Assembly: GCF_023065955.2 (NCBI RefSeq)
Contig: NW_026622841.1
Span: 20,271,501 to 20,335,500 of the forward strand
From: Ursus arctos
Taxonomy: Eukaryota; Chordata; Mammalia; Carnivora; Ursidae
Direction: 5' to 3'
Length of the DNA stretch: 64,000 nucleotides
The position numbers and the translations under genes are program-made. Below, piece by piece: positions 11,455-21,200 of the stretch (the first letter of the stretch is position 1; each line of letters starts with the position of its first letter). The notes beneath the pieces were generated by a model. It was not told the origin of the DNA. It saw nothing but the letters and a program-made list of their open reading frames with translations, and ran no database searches.

Positions 11455-11900
11455 TTATTAGTTAGCTTAGACTAAGTTATGCAGTGGTAGCAAGACCATA
11501 ATTGCAGTGCCTTAACATAGCAACACGTCTTACTCATTAAAAGATATGCTGTGGGTCTAGACTACTCTCTAGGGAAGGTCTCTTCTCTGCAGTGGATCTA
11601 CAATCTGGGATGCTTTGATCTTCAGCACCTCAATCTCAGAATGCACTCACCTTCATGATGACCGCAACTGTGGAAGAGATCACCGAAAGGTTTTGTACTG
11701 GCAGTTAAATTCCTTGGCACAGAAATGGCATGTGTCAATTCTGCTGACAATCCATTAGCCAGAATTAATCATATGGCTCCATTTATATGGGGCAGGCAAG
11801 GAAGATTAATTCTTCTACATGCTTGAAAGGAGAGGAGAAACAGGTGTGGGTTGGCATCCAAAGCCTTTCCTGCAAAAGGTAATGTGCTAGGGGAAAAAGC
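11455..11900. mobile_element. Unnamed LTR-like ancient repeat inserted in L2
   Basis: It begins TTAGCTTAGACTAAGTTATG and contains TTCTGCTGACAATCCATTAG and AATCATATGGCTCC. The same family recurs at 38490-38840. I remember this as a common mammalian interspersed repeat but cannot name it securely. An MaLR/ERVL-type LTR is my best guess. Confidence 0.45.
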
Positions 11901-11909
11901 AGAGCAGGA

Positions 11910-12234
11910 TGAGAGGAATTTGTTGTGTTGGGGTGGATTGCACTTTAAATGGGATGTTGATTTAGGTCTCACAAGTTGGCACTTGAGCAAAGATTTGAAG
12001 GAAGAGAAAGAGTGAGCCTGTCAATATTGGTGGAGAAAAGCATTCTAGAGATGGAGAACAGACAGTCCAAAGGTCCTGAGGACAAAACATACCTGATATA
12101 TCCAAGGAAGACCAAGAAGATCTATGTGGCTACTGCTTAGTGAAGAGGAGAACGAAAATACAAGATAAATTAGGGAATAGAGTGGTGGCAATCAGATGAC
12201 ATAGGGCCTCAGAAGCCAATTTAAGGACTTTGTG

Positions 12235-12238
<4 letters not shown>
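11910..12238 (-). mobile_element. L2 LINE, antisense, part 2
   Basis: CACTTGAGCAAAGATTTGAA, AAAGCATTCTAGAGATGGAG, GTCCAAAGGTCCTGAGGAC and AGGGCCTCAGAAGCCA follow the antisense L2 consensus directly after part 1. Confidence 0.75.

Positions 12239-12282
<44 letters not shown>
12239..12282. repeat. (CA)22 microsatellite
   Basis: An uninterrupted CA dinucleotide run sits at the L2/L1 junction, where the tail of the antisense L1 would lie. It is probably tail-derived and length-polymorphic. Confidence 0.97.
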
Positions 12283-12285
<3 letters not shown>

Positions 12286-13125
12286 TTATTTCACTACTTT
12301 ATTGAAGCATAGTTTACCTACCATAGAACCAACCCTTTTTAAGTATAATTCAATGGTTTTTTAGTATATTTACCAGGTTGAGCAGTCATTACCACGATCA
12401 ATTTTAGAACATTGTCATCATCTCAAAAAGAAACCCCATACCCATTAGTAATGCTTCCCATTCCCCACAACCTTCCCAGCCCTGTTTCTATAGATTTGCC
12501 TATTCTGGACATTTCATATAAATAGAAACATATAATACATTGGCTTTTGTGACTAGCTTCTTTTACTTAACATAATGTTTTAAGGTTTATCCATGTTGTA
12601 GCATGGATCAGTGCTTTGTTTTCTTTTATGAGCAAATAATATTCCATTGTATGTATATATCACAATTTATTTAACTATTTATCAGTTAATAGGCCTTTGG
12701 GTTGTTCTCACATTTGGGCTCTTATGAAAGATGCTGCTGCAAATATTCATGTTCAGGTTTTTATGTGGATATGTTTTCATTTCTCTTGTGTATATATGTA
12801 GGAGTGGAATTGCTGAATCATATGGTGACTCGACCCTTGAGGAGATGCTAGACTGTTTTTCACAGTAGCTATACCATTTTACATTCCCACCAGCAGTGCA
12901 TGAGGTCTCCGATTCTCCACATTCTCATCAACATTTCTTGTTATCTGTCTTTTTTGATTCCAACCACCCAGTAGGTGTGAAGTGATATTTTGTGTGGTTT
13001 TGATTTGCATTTCCCTGATAACTAACGATGTTGAGCATCTTTTCATGTGCTTATTAGCCAATTGCATATCTTCTTTGGAGAAATGACTACTCAGATGCTT
13101 TGTCCATATGTTCATTGAGTTGAGG
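12283..13125 (-). mobile_element. L1M LINE (ORF2 C-terminus and 3' UTR), antisense, inserted in L2
   Basis: TTTATTGAAGCATAGTTTAC, AATATTCCATTGTATGTATA, GGAGTGGAATTGCTGAATCA, TTCCCACCAGCAGTGCATGA and CTTTTCATGTGCTTATTAGC are consecutive antisense L1 landmarks. It is 5'-truncated near 13125. L2 sequence resumes at about 13150, so this L1 landed inside the older L2. The minus-strand 127-codon frame at 12879-13262 encodes a decayed ORF2 C-terminal piece fused by read-through to L2-derived sequence. Confidence 0.9.
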
Positions 13126-13139
13126 ACTTGAGAGAAATT

Positions 13140-13470
13140 GGAAACCACCAGTATTGAGCAGATGAATGGAATAATCTGACTCATGGTTTTAATGGGATTA
13201 CTTCGCTGGGTTAAGTACTGCCGGGACTGCAGGGAGGGAAGGATAGAACTAGTGAGGAGCATATGGCAGTAATCCAGCTGAGAGATATTGTGACTTGGAC
13301 TGGGGTCGTAGCAGTGGACTCAGCAAGAAGTATTTGGATTCTTGATACATTTTGAAGGTAGAGCTAGCAGGACTTATTGATAAATTGGATGTAGGGCAAA
13401 GAAGAAATGAGTCAAAGGTGAATCCACAACTGTGGCAAGAGCATCTGGAAACATAGAGTAGCCAACAATT
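13140..13470 (-). mobile_element. L2 LINE, antisense, part 3
   Basis: GAATAATCTGACTCATGGTT, CAGTAATCCAGCTGAGAGAT, GTGACTTGGACTGGGGTCGT and ATTGATAAATTGGATGTAGG are the antisense L2 reverse-transcriptase/3' region. They continue the copy interrupted by the L1. Confidence 0.75.
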
Positions 13471-13554
13471 GAGATGAGAAAGACTGTATGTGGAGCAGGT
13501 CTGGAGAGAAATTTAGTTCAGTTTGGGTTTTTGGTGGTGTTGTCAGCATTCCTC

Positions 13555-13665
13555 ACCACAGTTCAAGCTCCCCAAGGTTGTGAGGGACCATCCCTGTCAT
13601 ATTCATCACACCATCCCCAGCGTGGAGCATGTTTCTGGCATAAAAAACAAATTAATGAATGACTG
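13555..13665 (+). mobile_element. L2 LINE 3' tip
   Basis: CTCCCCAAGGTTGTGAGGGA, then CACCATCCCCAGCGTGGAGC and AACAAATTAATGAATGAC, is a decayed L2 3' end in sense orientation, opposite to its neighbour. Confidence 0.55.
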
Positions 13666-13794
13666 TTATAAAATCAAGCACCATGTATTTTTTAAAAACT
13701 GAATTGAACAGATTTTTTTTGCAATCAACTCTATTAATTTCATATTTATTCAATTTTCTTTTAGCTTCTGATTCAAATTATTCCATTCTTTATT

Positions 13795-14015
13795 ACGTCA
13801 TGCTCAAGAGCGTGGACTTTCTAGCCAGAGAGTTCTGAGCATTTGCCTACATACTACCAATATGAGATGGAGCACATTACCTCACTGCTTTGAGCCTCAG
13901 TTTTCTTTGTTCACTAGGAATACTGATACTCATAAGAATTCTCTTATTAAATGAGAATATTTGAAAAGCCCTCAGCCCAAAGCTTGACACATAGAAAGAA
14001 CTCCCCACATGATTT
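13795..14015 (+). mobile_element. MIR SINE
   Basis: AAGAGCGTGGACTTTCTAGC, CACTGCTTTGAGCCTCAGTT and TTATTAAATGAGAATATTTG keep the MIR order. Confidence 0.7.
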
Positions 14016-14204
14016 CTCTCTTTCTCTCTTCCCTGGGTGTATATATGTCCACATATATACATCCACATGGAGAGACAAAATGCATACTGAGTGGAGTGTA
14101 TATTTAACATTTTGAGTTAATGTCTTGAAGCTATATATTTCATATAATACTCAACTATTTGTTGTTCCAAACACGATTTTATTTTATTTTTACATCAAAT
14201 GCAG

Positions 14205-14400
14205 AGGGAAAATGTTGGGATTTGGAGCCAGAAGCCTGGGGTTTGAAACCCTAATCTACCGTTTATGACATATGAGGCTCGTTCTTCTGAGATTCCATTT
14301 TCTTATCTGTAAGATAATAACAAGAATAACTATACTCACCTTATATATCTAATAGGGTTAAGGGGAGGATAAAAATGGTATGTATATAATAGTGCTGTTA
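14205..14400 (+). mobile_element. MIR SINE
   Basis: GGATTTGGAGCCAGAAGCCT, GGTTTGAAACCCTAATCTAC and TTTTCTTATCTGTAAGATAA are clear MIR landmarks. The 3' part grades into AT-rich DNA. Confidence 0.75.
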
Positions 14401-14870
14401 ATATTATATAAGTCTATTTACTCGGTGTTATATGTTAAAATATTTAAATGATTCTTACCACTCTTCACAACCTATATTTTTTGGGTAGATATCATTAAAG
14501 AAGATACTTTGTGAGTGAATCCTGAGAAAATAGGAAAAGCACAAGGAAACACAATGTCCAATAATCTGTTAAAATGTCTATAGCAACAAAATAATAAAAA
14601 TCTAGGACATGACTTTAATAGAGGCAATGGTGTGGAACCCACAGCATTTTTCCTGGGTTTTATTCAATGACATGTCAGACTCATTATGTTTGATTCATTG
14701 GGTTTCAGTGTCTGAAGCTGAGGACTGCACTTTCTACAACCAATTGTGAAAGAACAAAAGATGGTACAAAAGGATAGCTCAGCATCTTCCCTGCTCTAAA
14801 GTACAGGTCACTGAAAGCACTTTTAGTGTTGGGAAGTGCTGGGGACCATGCTGTTCTGGGCTTGAAGTTC
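14401..14870. other. AT-rich sequence, nothing recognised
   Basis: No gene, RNA or named repeat is seen. Confidence 0.5.
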
Positions 14871-15240
14871 ATTTATTTATATTCGAGGTGTATAGGATGG
14901 ATTATGTATTCAGTAACAGATATTTGTTGATAAACTTCACTCATTACTTCCTTGATGTTTGATCTGGGAACATTGTTTATCATGTGGAAGTGTGGCGATG
15001 GGGAAAGTAATAAAGCAGATATAATATACTGATACCTACAACTTACTTTGAAATGCATCAAAAAGTAAGAGATAAATTAGTGGAAGAAGAGAGGGATGGA
15101 TAGGTGAAGAGATATGTGATAAAGCAAATGTTGCAAAATGGTAATCGTGGAATCTAGGTGGTGGGTGCATGGGTGTTAACTGTACAATTTTGTAAACTTT
15201 CCTTCTTGTTTGAATATCTTTATAATAAAAATATTTATAA
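14871..15240 (+). mobile_element. L1M LINE 3' end, sense
   Basis: GGAATCTAGGTGGTGGGTGC, ATGGGTGTTAACTGTACAAT and TTTGAATATCTTTATAATAA match the L1M 3' UTR terminus with its AATAAA-like end. The upstream limit is uncertain. Confidence 0.65.
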
Positions 15241-16085
15241 AAGTAAAATGAAACTACAACTAGACTCTAGAGGGACAAATGTACTAGCTGGTTCTGTGGT
15301 GCTTTAAGAATTGTGGCACAACAAACTAGTGCCTGCAAAATAACTCTTACTGTTTTTTTCTTCATGTAGTGGCTAGATAAGACTGGATATAGACTGTAAC
15401 ATATTAGTCCCTAAGTCTTAGTCACTTGATACCTCCCACATATTTCTCCCTGTCATGTCCAATGCAAGTTGGCTTGGGGCTCTGACCTAAGACCCAGACT
15501 AATAGAGGTTCCACCATTTGCAATGTTACCAATCCTAGCAGAGAGGGAAGAAAGCATGGAGGGTCACAATGTAGCTTTCAAATGCAGGGAAATCTAGCCT
15601 TCCATGTACTTAAGGACTAGAGGAGAATTTGGTATTGGTTAACACCAGTGATGTCTTTTATAATGAGACTGAACATGAAGTGGAGAAGTTGGTGCCTATT
15701 ACTTCTTTATTCTTCTTACTTCCCAGTGACAGGTACAAATTGTCGTGTCTATAAATCCAAAATCTTTATAGAATTGGGAAACATAAGACTTGAAGGAACG
15801 AATGATGCATACTTACACATTATAGGGATTCCAATATGCCCCTTATTTGAATGCCTAGGTTAAGTGCTGTCCCTTCCAGTGTTCCCAGAATTTATCATTA
15901 GGTTGAAAAGATTCAGCAGTTACTTTGAGCCTGAAATTCTGTACCACCATAAGGCAAATAATAGACATGGATCCTGTCCTCAGGCCATAATAATCCAGAA
16001 GCTAATGGGCATAAAATAAAGAATAATTTTTACAGATGCAATTAAAGGCTTAATTGTAGACACTATGAATAAAATAGGGAGAATA
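15241..16085. other. Sequence without recognised features
   Basis: No exon or named repeat is recognised. Two short open frames (about 70 codons, near 15648 plus and 15980 minus) show no domain. Confidence 0.5.
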
Positions 16086-16260
16086 TTATAGCAATAGTTG
16101 GAGTAATAGTAATAGCAGCTAATGCTAACATGTGTCAGGTAATGTCTTGAGTCCTTTCTAAATATTACCTTATTGAGTGTCCCCATCAACCTGATGAGGT
16201 CAGTGCCATCACTGCCAGAATTTCATGGAGAAGCAGTGACTTGAGTTGTGTGACTGAAGT
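16086..16260 (-). mobile_element. MIR SINE fragment, antisense
   Basis: ACATGTGTCAGGTAATGTCT, TATTACCTTATTGAGTGTCC and ACCTGATGAGGTCAGTGCC follow antisense MIR order. Confidence 0.5.
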
Positions 16261-16695
16261 AGGTTGGTATTGACCAGAAAGAGGAGATGGAAGGAGGCCC
16301 TCAGAAAAAAGGAATTATGTGCATAAAGTTACAGAAGCCTGAACAAGCAAAGGACGTGGAAGGGCAGGAAGGAGACTGGTCTAAATACAGCCCAAGGTCT
16401 GGGAGGGAAAGGAGTTGTATCAGTTATGTATGTCGAGACAGTGGCGACCTTGAGAACCATGGAAAGTTTCAGTTTTCTGTTGTTTTTTTCCCCCCTTAGG
16501 GGAAGTTTCCTTATTTGTCTGTGAAAATCATAGGGATCCAGATTGAAATAAAACATACAATTTGATGATAATGTTGTAAATCATGTGTGGAGCAAGAGAA
16601 AAGATGGAAGGATAAACGAATAGCCATGAAACCGTGGTATGAGACAATTTTTCCCGACTTCCACTAAGACTAGGGAGTAGAACATAGCAAACTCA
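16261..16695. other. Sequence without recognised features
   Basis: Two overlapping open frames of 70 to 75 codons on opposite strands have no recognisable content. Confidence 0.45.
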
Positions 16696-16699
16696 GTCA

Positions 16700-17095
16700 A
16701 AACATACCCTTGTCCGAGGAGTTTAGGCCAACTACAATGTTAGAGGGCACAGTTCCTAAGACCGCCCTCAATTTCTGACACCAAGTGCAAGTTTGTGGGT
16801 TTCCCAAACCACCCTTCAGTTCAATAATTTGCAAGAAAAACTCACAGATCTCACTGAAAGCTGCTATACTCATGGTTCTGTTTTATTACCATAAAGATAT
16901 TAGAATTAGCCAGAAGAAGAGATGCACAGGGCAGAGAACAGGGGAGTTCTAGATTTGGAGATTCTGTTGTCTTCTACCCATGAAGTTTGGATGCAGTACT
17001 TTCCAAGAGTTGATGTGCGGCATCATATATAGAGTATTACCAATCCAGGAAGCTTACCCAAGCCTCAGTGTCAGACTTTATTGGGTTGTCAGCAC
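16700..17095 (-). mobile_element. ERVL-type LTR relic, antisense
   Basis: ACACCAAGTGCAAGTTTGTG, AAAAACTCACAGATCTCACT, TTACCATAAAGATATTAGAA and AAGCTTACCCAAGCCTCAGT follow the antisense pattern of an old ERVL-class LTR. The element at 51440-52005 has a related layout. No retroviral genes are present, so it is a decayed solo LTR. Confidence 0.5.
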
Positions 17096-17199
17096 ATATT
17101 ACTATCAGCTTACTGGCTTGCTTTCGGTGTGTGCCTGCATGGGAAGTCTTTCTCCATCCTTTCAAATGGTCTGTTTTCTTATATTTGATATATGCCTTT

Positions 17200-18010
17200 T
17201 ATCCTTTTATGTTCTTAATCCAGCCTGAAAATCTTTGTCTTTTAATTGAAATATTTAGCTCATTATTGTTTAAGTTAGGTGCAAGCCTGTCATTTTACCA
17301 TTTGTTTTATTTTAAATTTGATCTTTCCTTCTGTATTCTTTCTTCCCTGCCTCTTTGATGGTAATCTAATATTTTTGCTCCATTTCGTCTTCCCTATTAG
17401 CTTTTGAGTTGTGCAGCCAACACATCTGAAATCTGTTGATTTGATATTTTATCAGTTTTGGAAATTTTCAGCCACCATCTCTATAACTACTACTTCAGTT
17501 CCTTTACTTTCTCCTTTCCTTCTGGGACTCCAGTTACATATGTGTCAGACCATTTGTGTTCTGCATGTCGCTTCCTCTCTGTTCTATTTTTCCTTTTTTA
17601 AAATCTGCGTTTTAATTTGAATATTTTTTATTGTCTTTGAATTTACTAACCTGTTTTCTGCTTTGTCAAATCTGTTGTTAACATGTCTAATGAATTTTTA
17701 ATTTTTTATATTGTATTTCTCAGTCCTAGAATGTGTATTTGAATCTTTTTTTTTTTTTTTTTTTACAGATTCCAGTTTTCTATTGAAATTGTCTTTTCAT
17801 TCATTTTGGTCATTGTTTCTCTTTTTTCTTTAACATGTTTGTTTAAAATCTTTTCTTTATAACTCTGATTTGTGTATTAACTGTGGGTTTGCTTGTAATG
17901 TTTATGTTTTCTCTTAACTGTCCGTCACATTCCTTACCTAGTCACATGTCTCATGAATTTTTTTTTAAATTAAATACAGGACATTGTATATAAAAGAAGA
18001 ATAAATCTAG
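17200..18010 (-). mobile_element. L1 LINE internal region, antisense
   Basis: GAAATTTTCAGCCACCATCT, CTTCTGGGACTCCAGTTACA, AAATCTGTTGTTAACATGTC and AAATTAAATACAGGACATTG match the antisense internal L1M consensus. The copy at 49800-50680 covers the same part. A 19-bp T-run lies at 17746-17764. Confidence 0.7.
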
Positions 18011-19840
18011 AATTGATTTTATTTTCCATGCTAAGAGTAATGGGTGAACAATTTCAATTTAGCAAGGTCTGTGTTAAGGCTGTCTGGATGCTTTGGTTAT
18101 AATCTGTTTTCTTTTGCTTCTTAATATCTGAAGGACAAGACTTGTTGAATGTTTGTTGTAGGTTTCTCCTTCTAGAAGAACTTTGTTTCTAAAGCACAAG
18201 ATCCTGTGGGTGCTTTTACTTTGCCTTTTTATCTGAGTCCTTCTACCTCCCAAGATACCCCAAGACTCAGCAACTTTCTCACTGAGAAAACTGAGACATG
18301 GTCTTGGGGATCCTCTAGATTCTAATACAACATGCCAGCCCATGGAGTGTCATGAAAAACTCTGCTTGTTTTTTTTTCTTTCCTAAAGACTCTTTCTCCT
18401 ACAGCAAGCGCAATTCATAATCAATACTTAATCTCAGCAAATGACTTCAAAGTAGAAACAGACATAAATATTAGCTCATGTAAGAAAGACTCTATTCTTT
18501 GTCATATTAAATTCATTTAGTCCTCTTTGTTTCAATAGGTATGCAATGTCTTTAATAATATGATTTGGCAGTGGTAGTGATGGCCTGCTTTTCCTCTCCT
18601 CCTCCTCCCCCTCCTTCTCCTCCTTTCTTCTTCCTCCTCCACCTTCTTCTTCTTCTTCTTCTTTTTTTGGCTTGGTTGTTGCAGTGGGCCTGCTTCCACC
18701 CCTACATTCTACTTGGATCCAGAAGTTGGGAAAAATATAAAGATAAAATAAGAGACCTGAAGGGTAATTTTTACCTTGCTAGACTTCCTTGGGTTATATT
18801 TCCAGACTCTGAGGGTTAATCTTCCTCTGACTTTAGGGATGTTTTAGTCATAAAATTTTGAGAACTGCCTCCATTGAGTCACTCATCCTCATTTTTAAAT
18901 ATGTATTTTGGGAATAATCAGGCCTATTTTGGTGTATTGTTTGTGTGCTAAACTGGGAAATAAAAACATAATGAAAGAAATTATGGTAGTAATAAATTAT
19001 AAATTATAAATCATCATAAAGACATTAAGTGTCACAATTGTATTTGAACATATAAATCAGGTACAATTTCTTTATATGCATATTCTTTTTTTTAACTACT
19101 GCTACAAGTATGGCTTATTGGGTGAGGACAGGGATTAGACCTAGTTTATGTGAGACTTGTAGAAGTTGAGGAAGATCATCAGAGTTCTTCGAAATATGTG
19201 TCAAATCCATCTTACAGCCTCCCTCAAGCCTGTCATGTTTTACAAATGATCAAAGTGGAACTAGCTTTAACCTCGGCTCTTGGGCAACAACTTAACTTTA
19301 CATTACTGAGAGTGATAAAACTCTCCTAACTTTGCTAGAACATTGATTGCCTGGGGAGAGCAAATTGACTCTGAGAAAGTTTTGATTGCAATACAAATAC
19401 ACGAATATTTCTTGAGGACCAGTTATGATTCTACCACTCTGCTAAGCCTGTTAGGTGCTCAGACACTCTGAGTAAACCCTGAGCCCTTGTTTTAGCCTTG
19501 TTCTGCTTCTGCAGCTGCTCCCCTTCCAATTATTCCTTTTCAGTGTCTTGTAGACTGTATCTCTACCTTGACCAAATTTGGCTGCTCCATTTAGTCAAAT
19601 AATTTTGGTATTTTTGTTTTTGAGATCGAATAGAATGAGTTGAGTAATTTTAGTAACTTGTCTACAATGTCCACTTCTAGGACTTCTTGATGTCATCCCC
19701 TTAATCTTAATTGTACTCAGTCATTTCTGGACATTTTCTTTGTGTGGCTCCCTTTCCACAAAGCATTTGTGTGTGTGCCTGTGTGTTGAAGTGAAGGGTT
19801 GATAAAATAGACCCTCAAAAACTCAGGTGAAAAAACAATA
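18011..19840. other. Sequence without recognised genes; contains a polypyrimidine tract
   Basis: No exon or named repeat is recognised apart from the pyrimidine tract at 18588-18668. An 84-codon frame over that tract reads low-complexity Ser/Pro/Phe/Leu and is not a credible protein. Confidence 0.5.
18588..18668. repeat. Polypyrimidine (TCC)n-(TTC)n tract
   Basis: About 80 bases are pyrimidine except for a single A. It shifts from TCC-rich to (TTC)n. Such tracts can form triplex DNA and are mutable. Confidence 0.9.
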
Positions 19841-19844
19841 ACAA

Positions 19845-19960
19845 TCCCTTGCATATCGAGTAGAGTACCAAGGGATCCATAGTTCTGTCTCTTATCATCT
19901 CATTCTGTTCTTACAATAGTTCCCTTCATATAATTGGTTAGGAATACAGATACACTTTTA
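19845..19960 (-). mobile_element. MIR SINE fragment, antisense
   Basis: TCTTATCATCTCATTCTGTT, then CTTACAATAGTTCCCTTC, resembles antisense MIR. It is weak. Confidence 0.35.
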
Positions 19961-20007
19961 GAGAGTAGTTATTTGTTTATTAAAGATTAAAATGAAGAAA
20001 AATATCA

Positions 20008-20237
20008 AGAAAGAACTTTTCATTTTTTTAAAAAAATATTTTATTTATTTGACAGAGATAGATACAGTGAGAGAGGGAACACAAGCATGGGGAGTGGGAG
20101 AGGGAGAAGCAGGCTTCCCGCTGTGCAGGGAGCCCTATGCGGGCTTGATCCCAGGACCCTAGGATCATGACCTGAGCCGAAGGCAGACACCCAACAACTG
20201 AGCCACCCAGGCGCCCCAGAAAGAACTTTTCATTTTT
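20008..20237 (-). mobile_element. CAN/SINEC SINE (arctoid type) with 20-bp TSD
   Basis: An antisense SINE whose head ends at 20217 (GAGCCACCCAGGCGCCCC). The body has GAGAGAGGGAACACAAGCAT and a tail TTTTTAAAAAAATATTTTAT. Exact 20-bp direct repeats AGAAAGAACTTTTCATTTTT lie at 20008-20027 and 20218-20237. Low divergence makes this one of the youngest insertions here. Confidence 0.95.
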
Positions 20238-20699
20238 ATTGTCCAAGCTAACTGGGTTTAGACTCTAACAATATTGTCTTTAATAGATTTTAAAATGCAA
20301 GAACCTGTGTTATGAAGGCTATTTGACTTTTTTGTGTTCATTTCAGCAAATGGTAGTAGCTAAGTAGATGTGAACTGGTGAAAATGAAAAAGATAATTAA
20401 TCCGAAGTACTATCTGATTGTTTCTTGAATGCAAATGGAGGTAAGAAAAGCAGCAATTGTAAAATGGCCCATTATTTCCATCAATAGCTCCATTCCCAAC
20501 CACTCCCAAGAAATTAGCATGCTAAGTTAAATAGTATGGTGCTATGCAGATACCACCACTGAAGCAAATTCCTTGGTATACTCTTTCAACCAGTTGCAGT
20601 CTAAGCTCTTCCTATTTAGACATTCTTGATCCTTTATTGCATTGTTAACTCTTATGAATATGGTACTTTTCATTTTTACATTATGTTTTAGTTTATATT

Positions 20700-20840
20700 T
20701 CTCAGTTAATCTCCCCAGCAATTCTGTATAACAAATTGTTCTTTCCATTTCACATTAAAGAAAACTGAAGTTTATGGAAGCAAAGTGTCTTATCTTTGAT
20801 TACGTGTTAGGATGGGATCTAGAATTCAAGCTTGGGTAAA
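20700..20840 (-). mobile_element. MIR SINE, antisense
   Basis: TCCATTTCACATTAAAGAAA, then ACTGAAGTTTATGGAAGCAA and GATCTAGAATTCAAGCTTGG, follows antisense MIR order. Confidence 0.6.
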
Positions 20841-21200
20841 TGTTCTGTAGGAACACAAAAGAAACGTGTATTCTGCTGTTGTTGAATTGTAGTCTTCCAT
20901 AACTCTCAGTTAGGTCTGGTTGTTTTATAGGTTATTCAGAATTTTAATATCCTTAGTAATTTGTTGTCTGCTTATTCTCTCACTGAGCAAAAATTGCTAA
21001 ATTCTTCAACTATGATTGAATATTTGTTTATTTCTTCTTTTAGTTTTGAGAACTTTTTGCTTTACATATTTTGGGGTTATGCTGTTAGATGTACATTTAG
21101 GATTGTTGTGTCTTCCTCTTGAAATGACTATCTCTAGTAATATTCTTGTCTTGAAGTCTGTTATGTCTGCTACTGTATCTGATGTTGTATCTATGCAATT
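20841..21200 (-). mobile_element. L1 ORF2 relic, antisense
   Basis: TCAGTTAGGTCTGGTTGTTT, TTTACATATTTTGGGGTTAT and TGACTATCTCTAGTAATATT are antisense L1 ORF2 landmarks. The plus-strand frame at 21016-21354 merely overlaps this repeat. Confidence 0.75.

Noticed and set aside
16700..17095. Endogenous retrovirus with genes
   Set aside because: Only LTR-like sequence is present; no gag, pol or env frames adjoin.
20028..20246. 72-codon minus-strand frame
   Set aside because: It is antisense SINE sequence, with the same peptide pattern as other SINE copies in the window.
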